Shown one piece after another: positions 21,672-33,804 of a stretch of 64,000 nt of DNA (position 1 is the first letter of the stretch; each line of letters begins with the position of its first letter). Under the pieces are notes generated by a model, which worked only from the letters and a program-made list of their open reading frames with translations, made no database searches and had not been told where the DNA came from. The position numbers and the translations under genes are program-made. The stretch comes from Bretschneidera sinensis (Eukaryota; Streptophyta; Magnoliopsida; Brassicales; Akaniaceae). The DNA lies in assembly GCA_023935145.1 (NCBI GenBank), contig CM043700.1:31683001-31747000 (forward strand), read 5' to 3'.

Positions 21672-23048
21672 TTTTCTTTCCTTTTTCTGATTGTGTATTG
21701 ATATTTGTATTTGCTCAGCCCTCTCTCTCTCTCTGTGCAGTATTTGTTACTTTCTGTTCTTTTTCTGTTTTTGGTTAATTGTTAATGGGGAATTTTTGTT
21801 GGATTTGTGGAGGTGAGCGTAGTCTACTGTCTACACTCTGTAGGACGTCCCTCTTGAAAGTCAAGCGTTGCCATTATTCATTAAACTCTTTTTTTATATA
21901 CGTATTATAAAATTCATATGTTTCTTATTCATTAAACTCTATTTTTTATGAATATATTATAAAATTTATATTTCGATCGATTTGGATTTAATTCATGTTA
22001 ACATTTATTTATCAATTTTTAGCTTTCTATTGAACGAGAGAATTTTCAAATATCTTGCCTTAAAATAAACTATGTTAAAAATTATAATATATGGCTAAAT
22101 AATAATTTATTACCAAATTTAAAGATTTTACAATTAAATATAATTAAAATAATAATAATAATAATAATAAATATAATAATAAATATAACCTTTTTGTATC
22201 TTACCTTTAAACAAGGAATTTAAGTTAATATTTGCAACATTTGTATGTGGTTGAAATTATATTGATAACTCTTTTTACTATCTTTTTTTTTTCTTTCTTA
22301 ATGGCTAACATTTGGGTACGTTGACTCAATATTCCTTCTTTACATCAAATCAACTTTAGTACTAAATGAATTAAAATTTATTTATTTATTTATTTATTTA
22401 TTTTAATTACAAAGTATATGTAAGATTTGTTACAATTGGAAAATTGATTCATTTTCGATTCATGTGTATTCGAGCTTTTGATCATTGAATTTGTAAATAC
22501 AATTATACCTAACGCAAATTCAATGGTTGAAAAAATTTGGGTGCATGTATGGAAAAAAAAAAGAGCTAATATCTAATTTTCAATACTAAATTTCGTTTAA
22601 AAGTATTTGTCGTCAAATTTTAATTTGATATAATTAGGTTGTTAAATTTTGACAAATAAATCATAAAATCTTATAATTCTACAAATTAAATATAGAAGGA
22701 ATAAGCAGAATTGCCATGTAAAGGTGTGGCGTTTACATGACAAGTGAGAGTAGAAGGAAAAATGACCTGCCTAATCCTATTGTATCTCAATCGTTGCAAT
22801 TAGAAGTTATGCTTTGCAACTCTATCAAAAGTTTTGTTTTCAACGTATATTCTCGACATAACGCATGGTAGAGGATTAATAAAGAGTTGAGTAGAGAGAA
22901 AATAACAAATAAGAGACAATATATGAAGCGATGAAAATGAGAAAGAAGAGATGAAGCGATGAAAATGAGAAAAGATAAGGAATAAGAGAATGTGATGTGG
23001 GAACTGATGATGATGGTTGGAATGTATGTATTTGCACGTGGTCAATTG
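21672..23048. other. Upstream of WAV2-like gene; simple repeats
   Basis: A CT run (about 21719-21736) lies in the probable leader or core promoter of the leftward gene. (AAT)n is at about 22150-22170 and (TTTA)n at about 22377-22402. No coding feature was recognised. Confidence 0.45.
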
Positions 23049-23226
23049 ATATTGAGAACTTTACAATTCAAGTTAAATTTGAAAATTGAAATAAAGATCG
23101 AGTTCATAGTGAAATTGAATATCACCATGCCAAACTTGGATTTGGATTATTTTCATTTGATAATGTGACATTCAATTTCTCTATAAACTTAACCTCTATT
23201 TCAATTCTCAAATTGAGATGATCTAA
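23049..23226. mobile_element. Foldback MITE, copy 2
   Basis: Same family as 15790-15947. It shares AAATTGAATATCA...TTTCATTTGAT...ACATTCAAT in the same order, with arms at about 23060-23126 and 23158-23222 that are imperfect inverted copies. The two copies share both arms but have drifted apart. Confidence 0.6.
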
Positions 23227-23779
23227 ATCCAATTTTTAGATATCTAAAACATTAATTAATTATTAATCGTTAATCTTCCTCTTAATGAAGCTTAATCTCC
23301 CTCAATAATTAGCATTAAATCGCAAACAAAAACCTTAATTCACAAGTTTCTCTCACAATGATGATTTGCATCTCATATCGACCATGTAATGAAAAATGTC
23401 TTGGTATATATTTGAGGTTTAATGATTCTAAAAGCATAAATCAGAGCAATGATTTCTGTCTGTTGAGTCTTTATATCATGATAAACTCGTGGTTAGCTCA
23501 AATACCTCACATCCAAGTGATACGCCTGGATCAATTGTGATACCATTAATATATTACAAGTTCATCACCCAAAAGTACTAGCATAAATTACTTTTTGGAT
23601 CATTGAACCTCAAATATACACCAATATCTTTCACAATACACGTTGGTGTAAGGTGTGGGCATTCACAAACTACTCCCATTTACACCATTTTATGTCTTTA
23701 CAAGAAAAGAGCACAAATCACACTGATCAAAGCAATGATTTTGGCTCGCTTGGAGCCCTAATACAAAGATTAGCTCATA

Positions 23780-25358
23780 TGTAGACACTCAATTTTGTTC
23801 TAAATATTAAAACGAGTCACATGTGGAACCCAATGAGAAAAAAATTAATCCCAAAAATCTCAAAATTGATAAATGTGTCAAAGAAATTGAAATTCATACA
23901 AGAATTGATCAGCCAAACTCGAACCAAATCAAGTTGTATCCAAATGAAATGAAACAAGCTCGAAAAAAAAGACTTGAGGGACGGACCCAACCATTCGATT
24001 AGGGCACCGAGCCGATCGGTCGAGTCCCAAACCCAACCCACTATGCCACCTTAATTTCTTTTGTCCACCTCTAACCTTTCTGAAACTCGATTTTTGGGTT
24101 CTAGAAACCCTTAAAGTGGCGTGAAAAACTAATTTTTATACACCCGCAAAAACCCTTGACCACAGTCAGATCAAATTTGACACATCCTAATCGTCTACCC
24201 CAACCCTCAATTTTCCTATATAAACCATTTCTACAAACACCAAAAAAACAAGTTACATACACAAAATTTGCAGAGACACCAAAAATCTCCAAATAATTTC
24301 TCTAGCAAAATTCCCAACCATATTTCCTTTCACTAAACCCTAAATCTCCATTAAAAATCCAATTTCTCCATAAACCCTAGGCACCACAAAAACCCCGACA
24401 CACAAAGAAAACCCTAAGCCTTTTCACAACAGGTCTTGATCCAAATTTCAAGTCTAATGTGCATTCATCCATAAATGCACAACAATCAATAATCATTATT
24501 ATTCCCTTCGCAACATGTGAAAAGATCAAATCACAAACAAAGGTTAGTAGTTCATTAGCTATTTAATTTTATTACAAGTATAAAGATTATTTATTATGAG
24601 CCTCCATATATAGATTTAAGCATGCTTCAATCTGTTGCTTGCCGTCATATAGATTTCATTTACAAAGTATATCTTAGGTTGCATCCGATTTTCATACATC
24701 ATGCATATTAGTTTTTTTTTTATTTATAAAAAAATCATTTTCGTGATAAGGAAATATATTTAGGATTTATACTTCACATGTCATTTAAATTAAATTTTTT
24801 TCATTATTTCATATTGTTGAATTTGATCAAAACCAAAAAAATCAGTTTTTTCCGTCGAAAATACAATTATGCTAGAACCAGTAGTAGGTAGCTGGTCGGC
24901 TCCTTACTGAGGCTGCCCAGCCTTGTCTCTTGACCAACTGAATCCTGTCTGGACTCAATCGGTTGACTTGATCTCGATTTTCCAGATTTCATGTTTTTTT
25001 ATTTTTTTTATATTATTTTTAGTGTTTATTCTCCTATGTGTTAACGTGTTTACTTATGTTGTCAAGCGAAAATATTATTTAATATTTTTCAACTAATGTA
25101 TTTTCACTATTAAATTGTCTTATTGAATGATTGGTGATTTATTGTTTGGTAGATATAATTGCTTTGGACATGCATATATGTTTAGTGTCTAGCAAGAATA
25201 GTTTAAATTAATTATTAAATATTTGTTAAAGAACACGAGCGCTATGTTTCGACCTAGACGAGAGAGAAAACTTTAATTTTTTCTTCTTTCGTACCCCAAT
25301 CTCTTGTCTCGAATCTCTCGCAGATCAATGATAAAGGATTTTGCCCCCTTCAAAGTCA
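23780..25358 (+). repeat. Decayed LTR of Tat/Ogre type
   Basis: The sequence starts TGTAGACACTCAATTTTG, a start often seen in Tat/Ogre LTRs, and ends ...AAAGTCA at 25358. A TATATAAA box is at 24217-24224, with a C/A-rich leader-like stretch after it. At 25361 TGGCGACTTCAG follows, resembling the tRNA-Arg primer site TGGCGACTCCGC of Ogre-type elements. The second LTR and internal coding were not found, so this is a worn 5' end. Inference from start, TATA, end and primer site together. Confidence 0.5.
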
Positions 25359-25372
25359 AATGGCGACTTCAG

Positions 25373-26276
25373 TTTACCCTTTATATCTGCTTTGTGCTTA
25401 GGTAATATGTCAATTCGAAAAATATCTCTCGATAAAGCCTAACGACGTATAATAGTGAAACAATTGTTAGTTTAACACTCAAAAGTGCACTTATGATGGG
25501 GCCTCTTTGCTACTCGTAAAAGTTGTGTTAGACTTAATAAGTTTTAGTCGTTCTATATTTCAACCCACTTTGACCACACCCTCAACTATTCATCATTCCT
25601 TGAAGGAAATGGGCTTCGGTAATAAACTCGAAGTCGTGGGATACAATAGAAATGAGTGATAACTACATCATAGCTAACTCAAATATGACACATTCGCATT
25701 ATAACGGGCCTGGAGCAACAACGATACAATTTGTATTATCAATGAGCTACCACCCAAAAGTACTAGTTCAGGTTAAATCATTATCTTTTTAATTGCATTA
25801 GTCAGATTTCGTTCATCACACTTACTCTCTCATTGTTCTCTCTGTCAATAGTAGAGTAAGTGGTTTGGTGAGTTTTATCACATAATGTGTTTTTAGAAAA
25901 AGCTCTAATTATTTCTCACTCGTGTGTGCACGAGCAAAATTTGCCACTATCAAAACGCTACCGATTAAGTGTTAAAAACTTTACCGTGATAAAAGAAGTT
26001 AAATGATTTAAGGTTTGCATGATTAGTTCGATTTTGATAATCCAAATCTAACAAATTAAACTCTAGTAATTAAATTGGAATTTTAAACGAAAATTTGGGT
26101 ATTAGAAAAAAAAAATTCCTTACCATTTTAAAATGAAAACCATCATTTATAATTAGGTTTTGATGAAATGTGCATAATAAACGTGCAAATAATAAATTAA
26201 TATTACTTATATTACGTTTAATATTATAAAATTGAGTCATTAAAAATGAAATTATAGAGAGCTCTTCCTACAATTT
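25373..26276. other. Intergenic, probable retroelement remnant
   Basis: No coding frame. A phrase CACCCAAAAGTACTAG occurs both here (about 25750) and at about 23567, outside the proposed LTR, suggesting further broken repeat copies. Confidence 0.35.
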
Positions 26277-26318
26277 TACGGTTGCGGCTACGGCTACTGT
26301 TACGGTTACGGTTGCAGT
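26277..26318 (+). repeat. Imperfect hexanucleotide repeat (TACGGT)7
   Basis: Seven six-base units read TACGGT, TGCGGC, TACGGC, TACTGT, TACGGT, TACGGT and TGCAGT. GC-rich in an AT-rich stretch, about 940 bases upstream of the BRX start. Confidence 0.7.
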
Positions 26319-26842
26319 GCCCGGCCATCTATAATCTTCTCTGCATTGTTACCTTTCTTATTTGATCGTGGGCTTATGGATACTCCTAAAAGGAAAACAA
26401 AAGCCCATAATTTAGTCCAATTGACCGCACTTTTCAAAGAAAAACCCTTGAAAATTGTCAAATAGATCCCTTTTTGACCACCGAAACGAATGGCGAATAA
26501 TCAAGTGTCTTATGCACAAAGCAAAGCAATACACCGCAAAACCGCTAATGTTATGTTTCCGGTTTCCCTACGGATGTAACCGGTGAGCACCCGGTAACTG
26601 GTAAAGAAAGATAAAAACAATATTTTCTTCTTTTTTTATTAAAAAAAAAAAAGCAAAGCTCCACAGTTACAGAAATGAGAAAACACTGTCCAGTCTCATT
26701 ATAGCGATCAACAAGCAAGCAAGCAACCAAAGCAAGGAAGCAAGATTAGATTGTGTTCCTCACTCTATGCGCTCCTCATCAGAAAGAGAAGGAAAAATGC
26801 AGCTTAAAGCGTAAAAAGCCCACAGTTTTACCTCTTCTTGAG

Positions 26843-26970
26843 GTGATTCTCCACACATATCTCTCTGTATTTATCTATTTTCATTTACTATTAAAAAAGA
26901 ATATAATTTCCTTCTTTTCGTTGTTAATTTTATTCTCTCCCTTTTTTTTAACGATGCTTTAATTTCGCAG
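26843..26970 (+). other. Probable 5'-UTR intron of the BRX-type gene
   Basis: Donor CTTGAG|GTGATT and acceptor TTTCGCAG|AGAATC enclose a T-rich 128-base stretch upstream of the BRX start. The exonic sequence before it is a purine-rich leader (AAGCAAGCAAGCAACC near 26711-26727). Predicted from splice signals only. Confidence 0.4.
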
Positions 26971-27163
26971 AGAATCTCTGGTCGTGTGTAATTTAACGTG
27001 GCATTAAAGCGCCTGAACAAATAGCAGCAGTAAGCGCCTCGTTAACTGTGCTTCACTTAACCTCATCTTCCTCTGTTTCTTGGAATTCACTTCATTATTT
27101 TCTTTCTACTGTTCGAGCTGATATATACTGAGAAATTGAAGTTTTGGTTCACAAAAACTAATA

Positions 27164-27169
27164 ATGTAG
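27164..27169 (+). promoter_or_regulatory. AUG-stop minimal upstream ORF before BRX
   Basis: ATGTAG, a start codon followed directly by a stop, lies 50 bases before the BRX start codon in the probable leader. Start-stop uORFs can stall ribosomes; the well-studied boron-responsive case uses AUGUAA. Effect here is inferred. Confidence 0.4.
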
Positions 27170-27218
27170 TTCATCACAGAGGTTAATTGCCTAAAATCAA
27201 CGGTTTGAGAATCCAAAA

Positions 27219-30200
27219 ATGCTCACATGCATAGCTCGTTCCAAGCAACCCGGCGATGACTCATTGAATCAACCCGATGAAGCGGACGCCACCAACAACA
27301 AACATCAAGCTATTAAATCCCTCACCTCTCAGGTACTTAACTTCAATTAATCGATCCTTATAAAGGAAGAAAAGAAGAGAAAAGTGAATTTATTTGTGGT
27401 TCTATGTTTTTTATTTTGGCTCTGATTGGTGGGTTATTTTTGGGAATTTCCAGCTGAAGGATATGGCGTTGAAGGCGTCGGGGGCGTACCGGCACTGCAA
27501 CCCGTGTACGGTACCGCTGGCTCAGGGCCGACTCAGGAACTCAGGCCAGTCGGACGCTGACTCGGACCGGTTCAGGTGGTCGTACAAGAGGACAGGGAGC
27601 TCGAGCTCGACTACGACTAGGACGTGGGGGAAGGAGATGGAGGCGAGGCTCAAGGGGATTTCTAGCGGGGAGGCCACTCCGAAATCGGTGAGTGGGCGCC
27701 GAGTCGACCCGGTCGTGTTCGTCGAGGAGAACGAGCCCAAGGAGTGGGTGGCCCAGGTGGAGCCCGGCGTCCTCATTACCTTCGTTTCCCTCCCTCGTGG
27801 CGGGAATGATCTGAAACGGATACGGTTCTGGTACGTCCTCTTTTGATCATTTCGTATAGACCGTCATGATATCTTTTATGACTTTTGATTTTAATCAGAC
27901 GTGGTTGTGCGTTTAATGTGAGTGGCCTGGGAGATTCTTACACGCTTAAAACTCATTTTTGAATCGGATTGAAAATTAAATTGTTAATTTTTAAATTTTT
28001 TATTAATAATATTAATAAATTATTTAAAAATATTGCTGATAAAATTATTAAAAATTCTCAATCAAATTTTTATTTCAATTTAAAAATAAATTTTACTTCC
28101 GTTCAAACATGAATTTTTTTGAGTGAGCTTGCCGGTGGGTAGAGTATTGGACACGTCATTGATTGACTGCTTAGGAGTTGCTTGAAATCCCTTCTTTTTT
28201 TCCTTTTCGGTAAATAACTATATTTGCTACTTTAGTTTATAATTTTATGGAATATTTACTTAGAAATTAGAATACGTACGGATGTGTTTGGGGTTTGTAA
28301 TTTGATTCCTGCTATTTCACCGCAGTATAAATATATTGCGGTTTCTAAAATTTGTTTAAGAGTAAATACATTTTGCTCTTCCCAATTTGGGTTGAGAATC
28401 GTTTTCCAATTTTCTTTCTTTAATGCAGCAAATACAGTCTGCACCCAGGTAACCAATTTTCATGTAAAAAAAAAGAGAATTGATTTGGTGGTTTTGACAT
28501 TATAAATTTAATTTTAAAGTTATTCAGAAAAATGCCATTGTTAGGCTTAGTACCACCATTTTTTTTTATGAAGATTATGTTGTCCACTTAATTTGTTTGA
28601 GCAAGTACATTTATATAGCAAAGAATGAGAAAAGAAAAGTGAAAACTAAGTCCAAATGAATTTGTTTAGATACTGTAAACCATATTTTATGATTTTTTAT
28701 GCCATGCATTTTATTATCAAACAACAAACAGTTTAAGCCCAATTCAGTGAAAGCGTCCAAACTTTACCTTCAAAGAAAATCTCCTAAGAAGTTAAAATAA
28801 AAGAAATGAACAAAGTAAGTTGGGGCCCTACATTCTACAGTAAGTTTCACGCCTAGTGAAAAGCAATCCAATAAAAGTCCAAAAGGGAAACTCATTGCGT
28901 CTTATTAGTGGTTGTGGGGCAGAAGTGATTGTGTTGACAAGCTTTTCATTGAGCATTGTCGTCGTCGTGTCGGCGAAGGCTCTGCCCTTCTCTTTCATTT
29001 AAAATTTCTTCACGCCTGATTTTCCGTGGCCTTGTCTTCTTGTGACTATTCTTTGTTGTTTTGTCTGCAATTAACTAGGGAATACACATCACTTTTTTTT
29101 TTTTTTTAAAAAAGAATCCAAAACCATACAAGGTAAAATATGACACTCTAGTGAGCTAGTGTTGGCTACAAATAAGGACACGGCTTGAGTCTGGACCTTC
29201 TTGTTCCCATGGGACAATGACAATAGGCTTTGATGACTTTGATCATGGGAACATACCATTGATTATTCCCTAGACTAAAGGGAAGTTTATGCTTTCTAAT
29301 GTTCAAAGTAAGAGGGCGTTATTCCATTAGTCAAAATGTGGTCCCGTCTAATCGGCCTAACATAATTAATAAGTCCATTCATATTAGAGACCATAACATA
29401 ATTATATGTAGGCATCAAGCTAGAGTCATGTGAACAAGTTATAGCGTGCTATAGACGCACTTGATTATCCTTTTTTGTAAAATTTCAAGCACTTCCAACT
29501 ATGGCCTTGCTGGCATTTTTTTTTATTAGTGAGAAGTGTAATTAAAAGCCTTGTTTGCAATTTTATTTTCTCATTCATCTTCAAAGTTTTGATTCAAATT
29601 GTAGTTCATGTCCATGGCATATTCCATTCATCAATTGCTTCATGCTTTATTACATGCATATACGTTCCACATACCCCATGTCGCTAATTGTCATTCCTGG
29701 CATGCTAACATCATGAAAATTAATTATTCTGAAATGTGCTTATTTTTCTTTGATTAGTCGAGACATGTTCAACAAATGGCAAGCTCAAAAATGGTGGGCA
29801 GAGAACTATGACAGGGTCATGGAACTTTACAATGTGCAGAGGTTTAACCGCCAAGCATTTCCACTTCCAACACCCCCAAGATCTGAAGACGAGGTGAGCT
29901 TTGAATGCGTTGCCTGATAAAAACATGATTATGGAAAAGTTGTTAACTGACGGGTGTACAATATCTCATTGCAAGTTAGAAGCAGTGATGGTTAGGTTTC
30001 CCAAAACTGTTATTAACTTCGATCAATTGGTTGGACAGCATTCATTTCTACCACTAACAGATTATAGGGCGACAAATCTTCCATTCAATCACCTATATGT
30101 AGGACATGGTAATATGGGGCGCTAACATATAGTAAATGAGATGCACCTATTCCACACCCTGCCTTATGGGGTGATGAATTTAAATCAGTATGTTCCACAT

Positions 30201-31981
30201 ACAGAAACTTGATGTTAATGATGTTATTCTTTCAATCTGTTACAGAGCTCAAAAATGGAGTCTGCAGAAGACAGCCCTGTAACACCGCCATTGACCAGAG
30301 AACGCTTACCTCGTAACTTATATCGTCCAACAGGAATGGGCTACTCATCCTCAGATTCACTTGAGCATCATCCGATGCAAGCTCGCAATTACTATGACTC
30401 TGGCGGTCTCAACTCAACACCAAAACTTTCCAGTATCAGCGGAGCCAAGACGGAGACATCATCAATGGATACCTCCATAAGAAGTAGCTCATCTAGGGAG
30501 GCAGATCGCTCGGGAGATCTGTCAATCAGCAATGCCAGTGATCTTGAGACTGAATGGGTAGAACAGGATGAACCAGGGGTTTACATCACTATCAGAGCCT
30601 TGCCAGGAGGCAAAAGAGAGCTTAGACGAGTCAGATTCAGGTGAGCTTATTTTGCAGCTGATTTGTCAGTTGATAATACCTCATGAAGTATCATGTGAAA
30701 TAACCAATGAGATGCCCCACTGTGTATGCAGTGGAGTAGGAAAACAGTCCCTGCTAGACAAACATACTTGTGCAAATTGTCAGCAGAGTCATGAATCCCA
30801 CTGTTTCTATTATTATTGGCTCACAGTGCATATCAGTTTACATCTTAGATTATGTGCATTGATGCATCCTGGTCTTGTGACAATGAACTTGTTAGAGTTT
30901 GATCCTAATAGTCACTGTTGGATAAGCTTCCAACTTCCAAATGATTGACCAGAATATGGATCAATTCATGCACATCTAATCTTTTATATCCCTCATAGGT
31001 TAGATAAGACTAACAATAATAGAGATGTTCTTTTGACGATTTAAGATCATTGATGTGTCCCAGGCAATCAATTTCTAGTGATTCATGTTCTTACAATTTA
31101 CACATGATGATAGGGATAAAAATATAGTGTGTTATATTTTTATCAGCTGATATCCTTCCTATTTATGTACAAAATACAACTCAGTTATAGGGGCTATTTC
31201 AATCAGTCAGCTGCTTATCAATTTATCACTATTTAGCCATGTAAATAGACTAATTTCTCATGATTTTTCTGTTAAGATCATTAATAAATGATCTGCTTTT
31301 GGATTGCTATCTGCTGCCCAAGCCTTTGTATTGGATCATATGTTAGTTAGGATTCCAGCTGTCTCGTGATGTGGCAAGGCAGCAAGGTCAAATATGAATT
31401 TATGAGAGCACTACCTAAGGTATTGTGATTTGGTTGGGATCACTTTATAATCAAAATTTATGTGTATTGTAACTTTTACTTCACAATATTTTACAGCAGA
31501 GGAGTTGATCTCTACTAAGTGTAGACATTTGCAGTTTGATTCTTGAAAGAAGCTTACTGCAGGGTCTCGAAAAAGAATTTCCTTTTTCTAGATTTGATTT
31601 GAGTAGAGGCAGATGGCCCCAACATTAATGTCAAGGTTATAATTGAGGTCCAACTTATTGACAATTATGACTTGAATTGCCAGCTATTAGAAACAAAATT
31701 ATTAGTGGTAACTTTGTTATGACATCATTGTGACTAGTGTCAATTATACTGCTTCCACTTTTATTGTTTTGGTAATTGAAATTTAGCATAAACCTTTTAG
31801 TGTGTGAATCTATGTGCCTTTCATTTCTATTTTGTTTATCAATTTTTGGAGGTCTATTGACTTGATTAAAACATTTTCTGCTGTCTGCGTTTTTTTGTGC
31901 AGCCGAGAAAAATTTGGAGAGATGCATGCCAGGGTGTGGTGGGAAGAAAACCGAGCCAGAATACATGAACAATACTTGTGA
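27219..31981 (+). CDS. BRX: BREVIS RADIX-type protein (5 coding exons)
   Basis: BRX-family proteins act at the plasma membrane and in the nucleus and tune auxin and brassinosteroid output in root protophloem. Exons: 27219-27332, 27454-27830, 29758-29893, 30246-30640 and 31903-31981; GT-AG throughout, 1101 bases, 366 aa (Arabidopsis BRX is 344). The conserved N-terminus is MLTCIARSK, with Cys4 in the segment tied to membrane association. [14 protein letters not shown] follows at the exon 2 start. Two BRX domains: about 135-190 ([14 protein letters not shown] ... [18 protein letters not shown]) and about 312-366 ([20 protein letters not shown] ... [14 protein letters not shown]). Ser-rich linker between. 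Exon 2 is strikingly GC-rich. The codon across the exon 2/3 junction reads Cys (RFC-RDMF), where relatives usually have Ser. Confidence 0.95.
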
Positions 31982-33132
31982 TTAAGCAAGCACGTAGGTG
32001 GTGGTGTTTTCTATATTCTGGGGGGTTTGTTTTTTCTCATTTGCTCTGCCATACTAGTAAGAGTCCGAGATCTGAACAGGTGCTACTTGCACCTTTACAA
32101 AATCCTTAAAAATCAGTCAACCTGGTGAGGTTTGTAATAGCCTCAAAATGTCCTTATGGAATGCAGGTGGTGAACTCAATTTTATGTTATTAGTTTCTCT
32201 TAATGATTGGTGGATAAAGAGCGTCGATTGTGTATTTGGAGCTCTGTGGGTGATAGTCACATCAATATCAATGAAAGAATGTCTATTTTCTTCTCTTCTT
32301 CGCATCCTTTTTTACCCGTGCAAATGTGCAAACGAGATCTCTTTTATCATATATTGCTATGTTTGAGTACAGATTGAAGTAAATTAATTCACATTTAACC
32401 TCAATTTGTGTGTGTAAACACATGAACCTATTAGCAGAAAAGCGTGGAGAAAAGAGAGGACGGAGAACAATCAAGATACCGGACCTGCCTATGCACAACC
32501 TAGGAACCCACCCATAGACGCCAATGGAGACTACTCCCGGAGACAAAGAACAGAGCATGACAAGGAGACGACCAACCCACGCATACTCCAACGACACTAG
32601 GCCAAGGCCCCCTAAACCCATTATCTTCTTGTGGTTCTTGTCTTATTAAAAAAGAAGAAAAAAAACACTCTTTTATTGAAAAAAAAAAATTTCACACTTA
32701 GCCAAGTAGTTATGCATTTTTTATATTATAATAGAAAGAACATAAAATACTATCAACTATTACAAGAACACTTACTTTATTAGTAAAACATACATCCACC
32801 ATAGTGAAAATTACTTCAAGGATATAAATTTCACGTCGAATAAAGTTTCGGTTTAACTATTTAAATAAAATAGTTGAGTAAAAATTGTGAAATGAAGTAT
32901 AAGGATAATTTGTTTTGGTTTAGTGCATAAACTGAAGTAGAACGAAACTTACAACATTGATTTGCCTTTAACCAACACTCCAAGAGACACTAGGCAAGTA
33001 GTTATGTAATTATAAACAAGGACGTCTTCCGAGGCTTTTGGCCTAATTATTGCCTTTAGGACTTTTCATATGAGAGATATGGGCTCGATTTCCTTTTCCA
33101 TTAATGTACTAGAAATATATATATATATATAT
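31982..33132. other. Intergenic downstream of BRX
   Basis: The BRX 3' UTR should lie in the first few hundred bases. 32430-32630 is a more GC-rich block with no recognised coding. A TA run (33112-33130) abuts the next LTR. Confidence 0.4.
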
Positions 33133-33721
33133 TGTTGGGATTTTACTTTTAAAAATCCACTTATTCAAATTTTAAGCAAATACACAACCACAACAATTAA
33201 ATAGGTAAGTAAAATAAAGAGTAAGAACACCAAGAATTAGTGTGGTTCGGCAACCTCTTTGCCTACATCCACCAACAAACCAACTGCTTTATTAATCTTC
33301 AATTACAACTTTAGGAAAGTAAAGTTGTCAAACTCTCACCTCAAAGTCACAAGACAACCAAAGTTCTCAACTTAGCTCTAGTTGTAAGTGTTTTCTCTAC
33401 TTGACAACCCAAAACCCCAATACTTTAAAAGCTCTCATCATATCTCTAGTAGTAAACCCCTCTAGTTTATAATGTATATGAAAATTATGAGTGTTTCTCA
33501 AACCTTCTCTATGACTCCTTTATATAGAGGATATTTTCCTAATACTATTAGGAAAAGAACAACAACAAAGAAAACAACTTCTACTACTACTAGGACAAAC
33601 AATATCCAATGCGAAACTACTATCACTCTTATTAGAACAAACAACTATAAAATAGAAAAACCACTTTTTCCCCAACCAATTAGAAGTCCTCTTTATGGGG
33701 AATTGAGCCAAAATCCCAACA
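33133..33721 (-). repeat. 3' LTR of the pol-less Copia-type element
   Basis: 589 bases, paired with 36768-37358. The 3' role follows from the leftward coding. Confidence 0.82.
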
Positions 33722-33804
33722 AATCTCTACCTTGGCTCAAATTCTCCACCTCATTATCAAATTTGACTTTCTTTTTTGGTTGGTGTGATCCTTACTTTTG
33801 ATCT

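Noticed and set aside
32283..32621. 112-codon minus-strand frame rich in Gly, Leu and Val
   Set aside because: No recognisable domain; it may be part of a LINE 3' region, but no tail or target duplication supports this.
33520..33801. Frames inside the left LTR
   Set aside because: They translate LTR sequence; the partner LTR does not keep them open.
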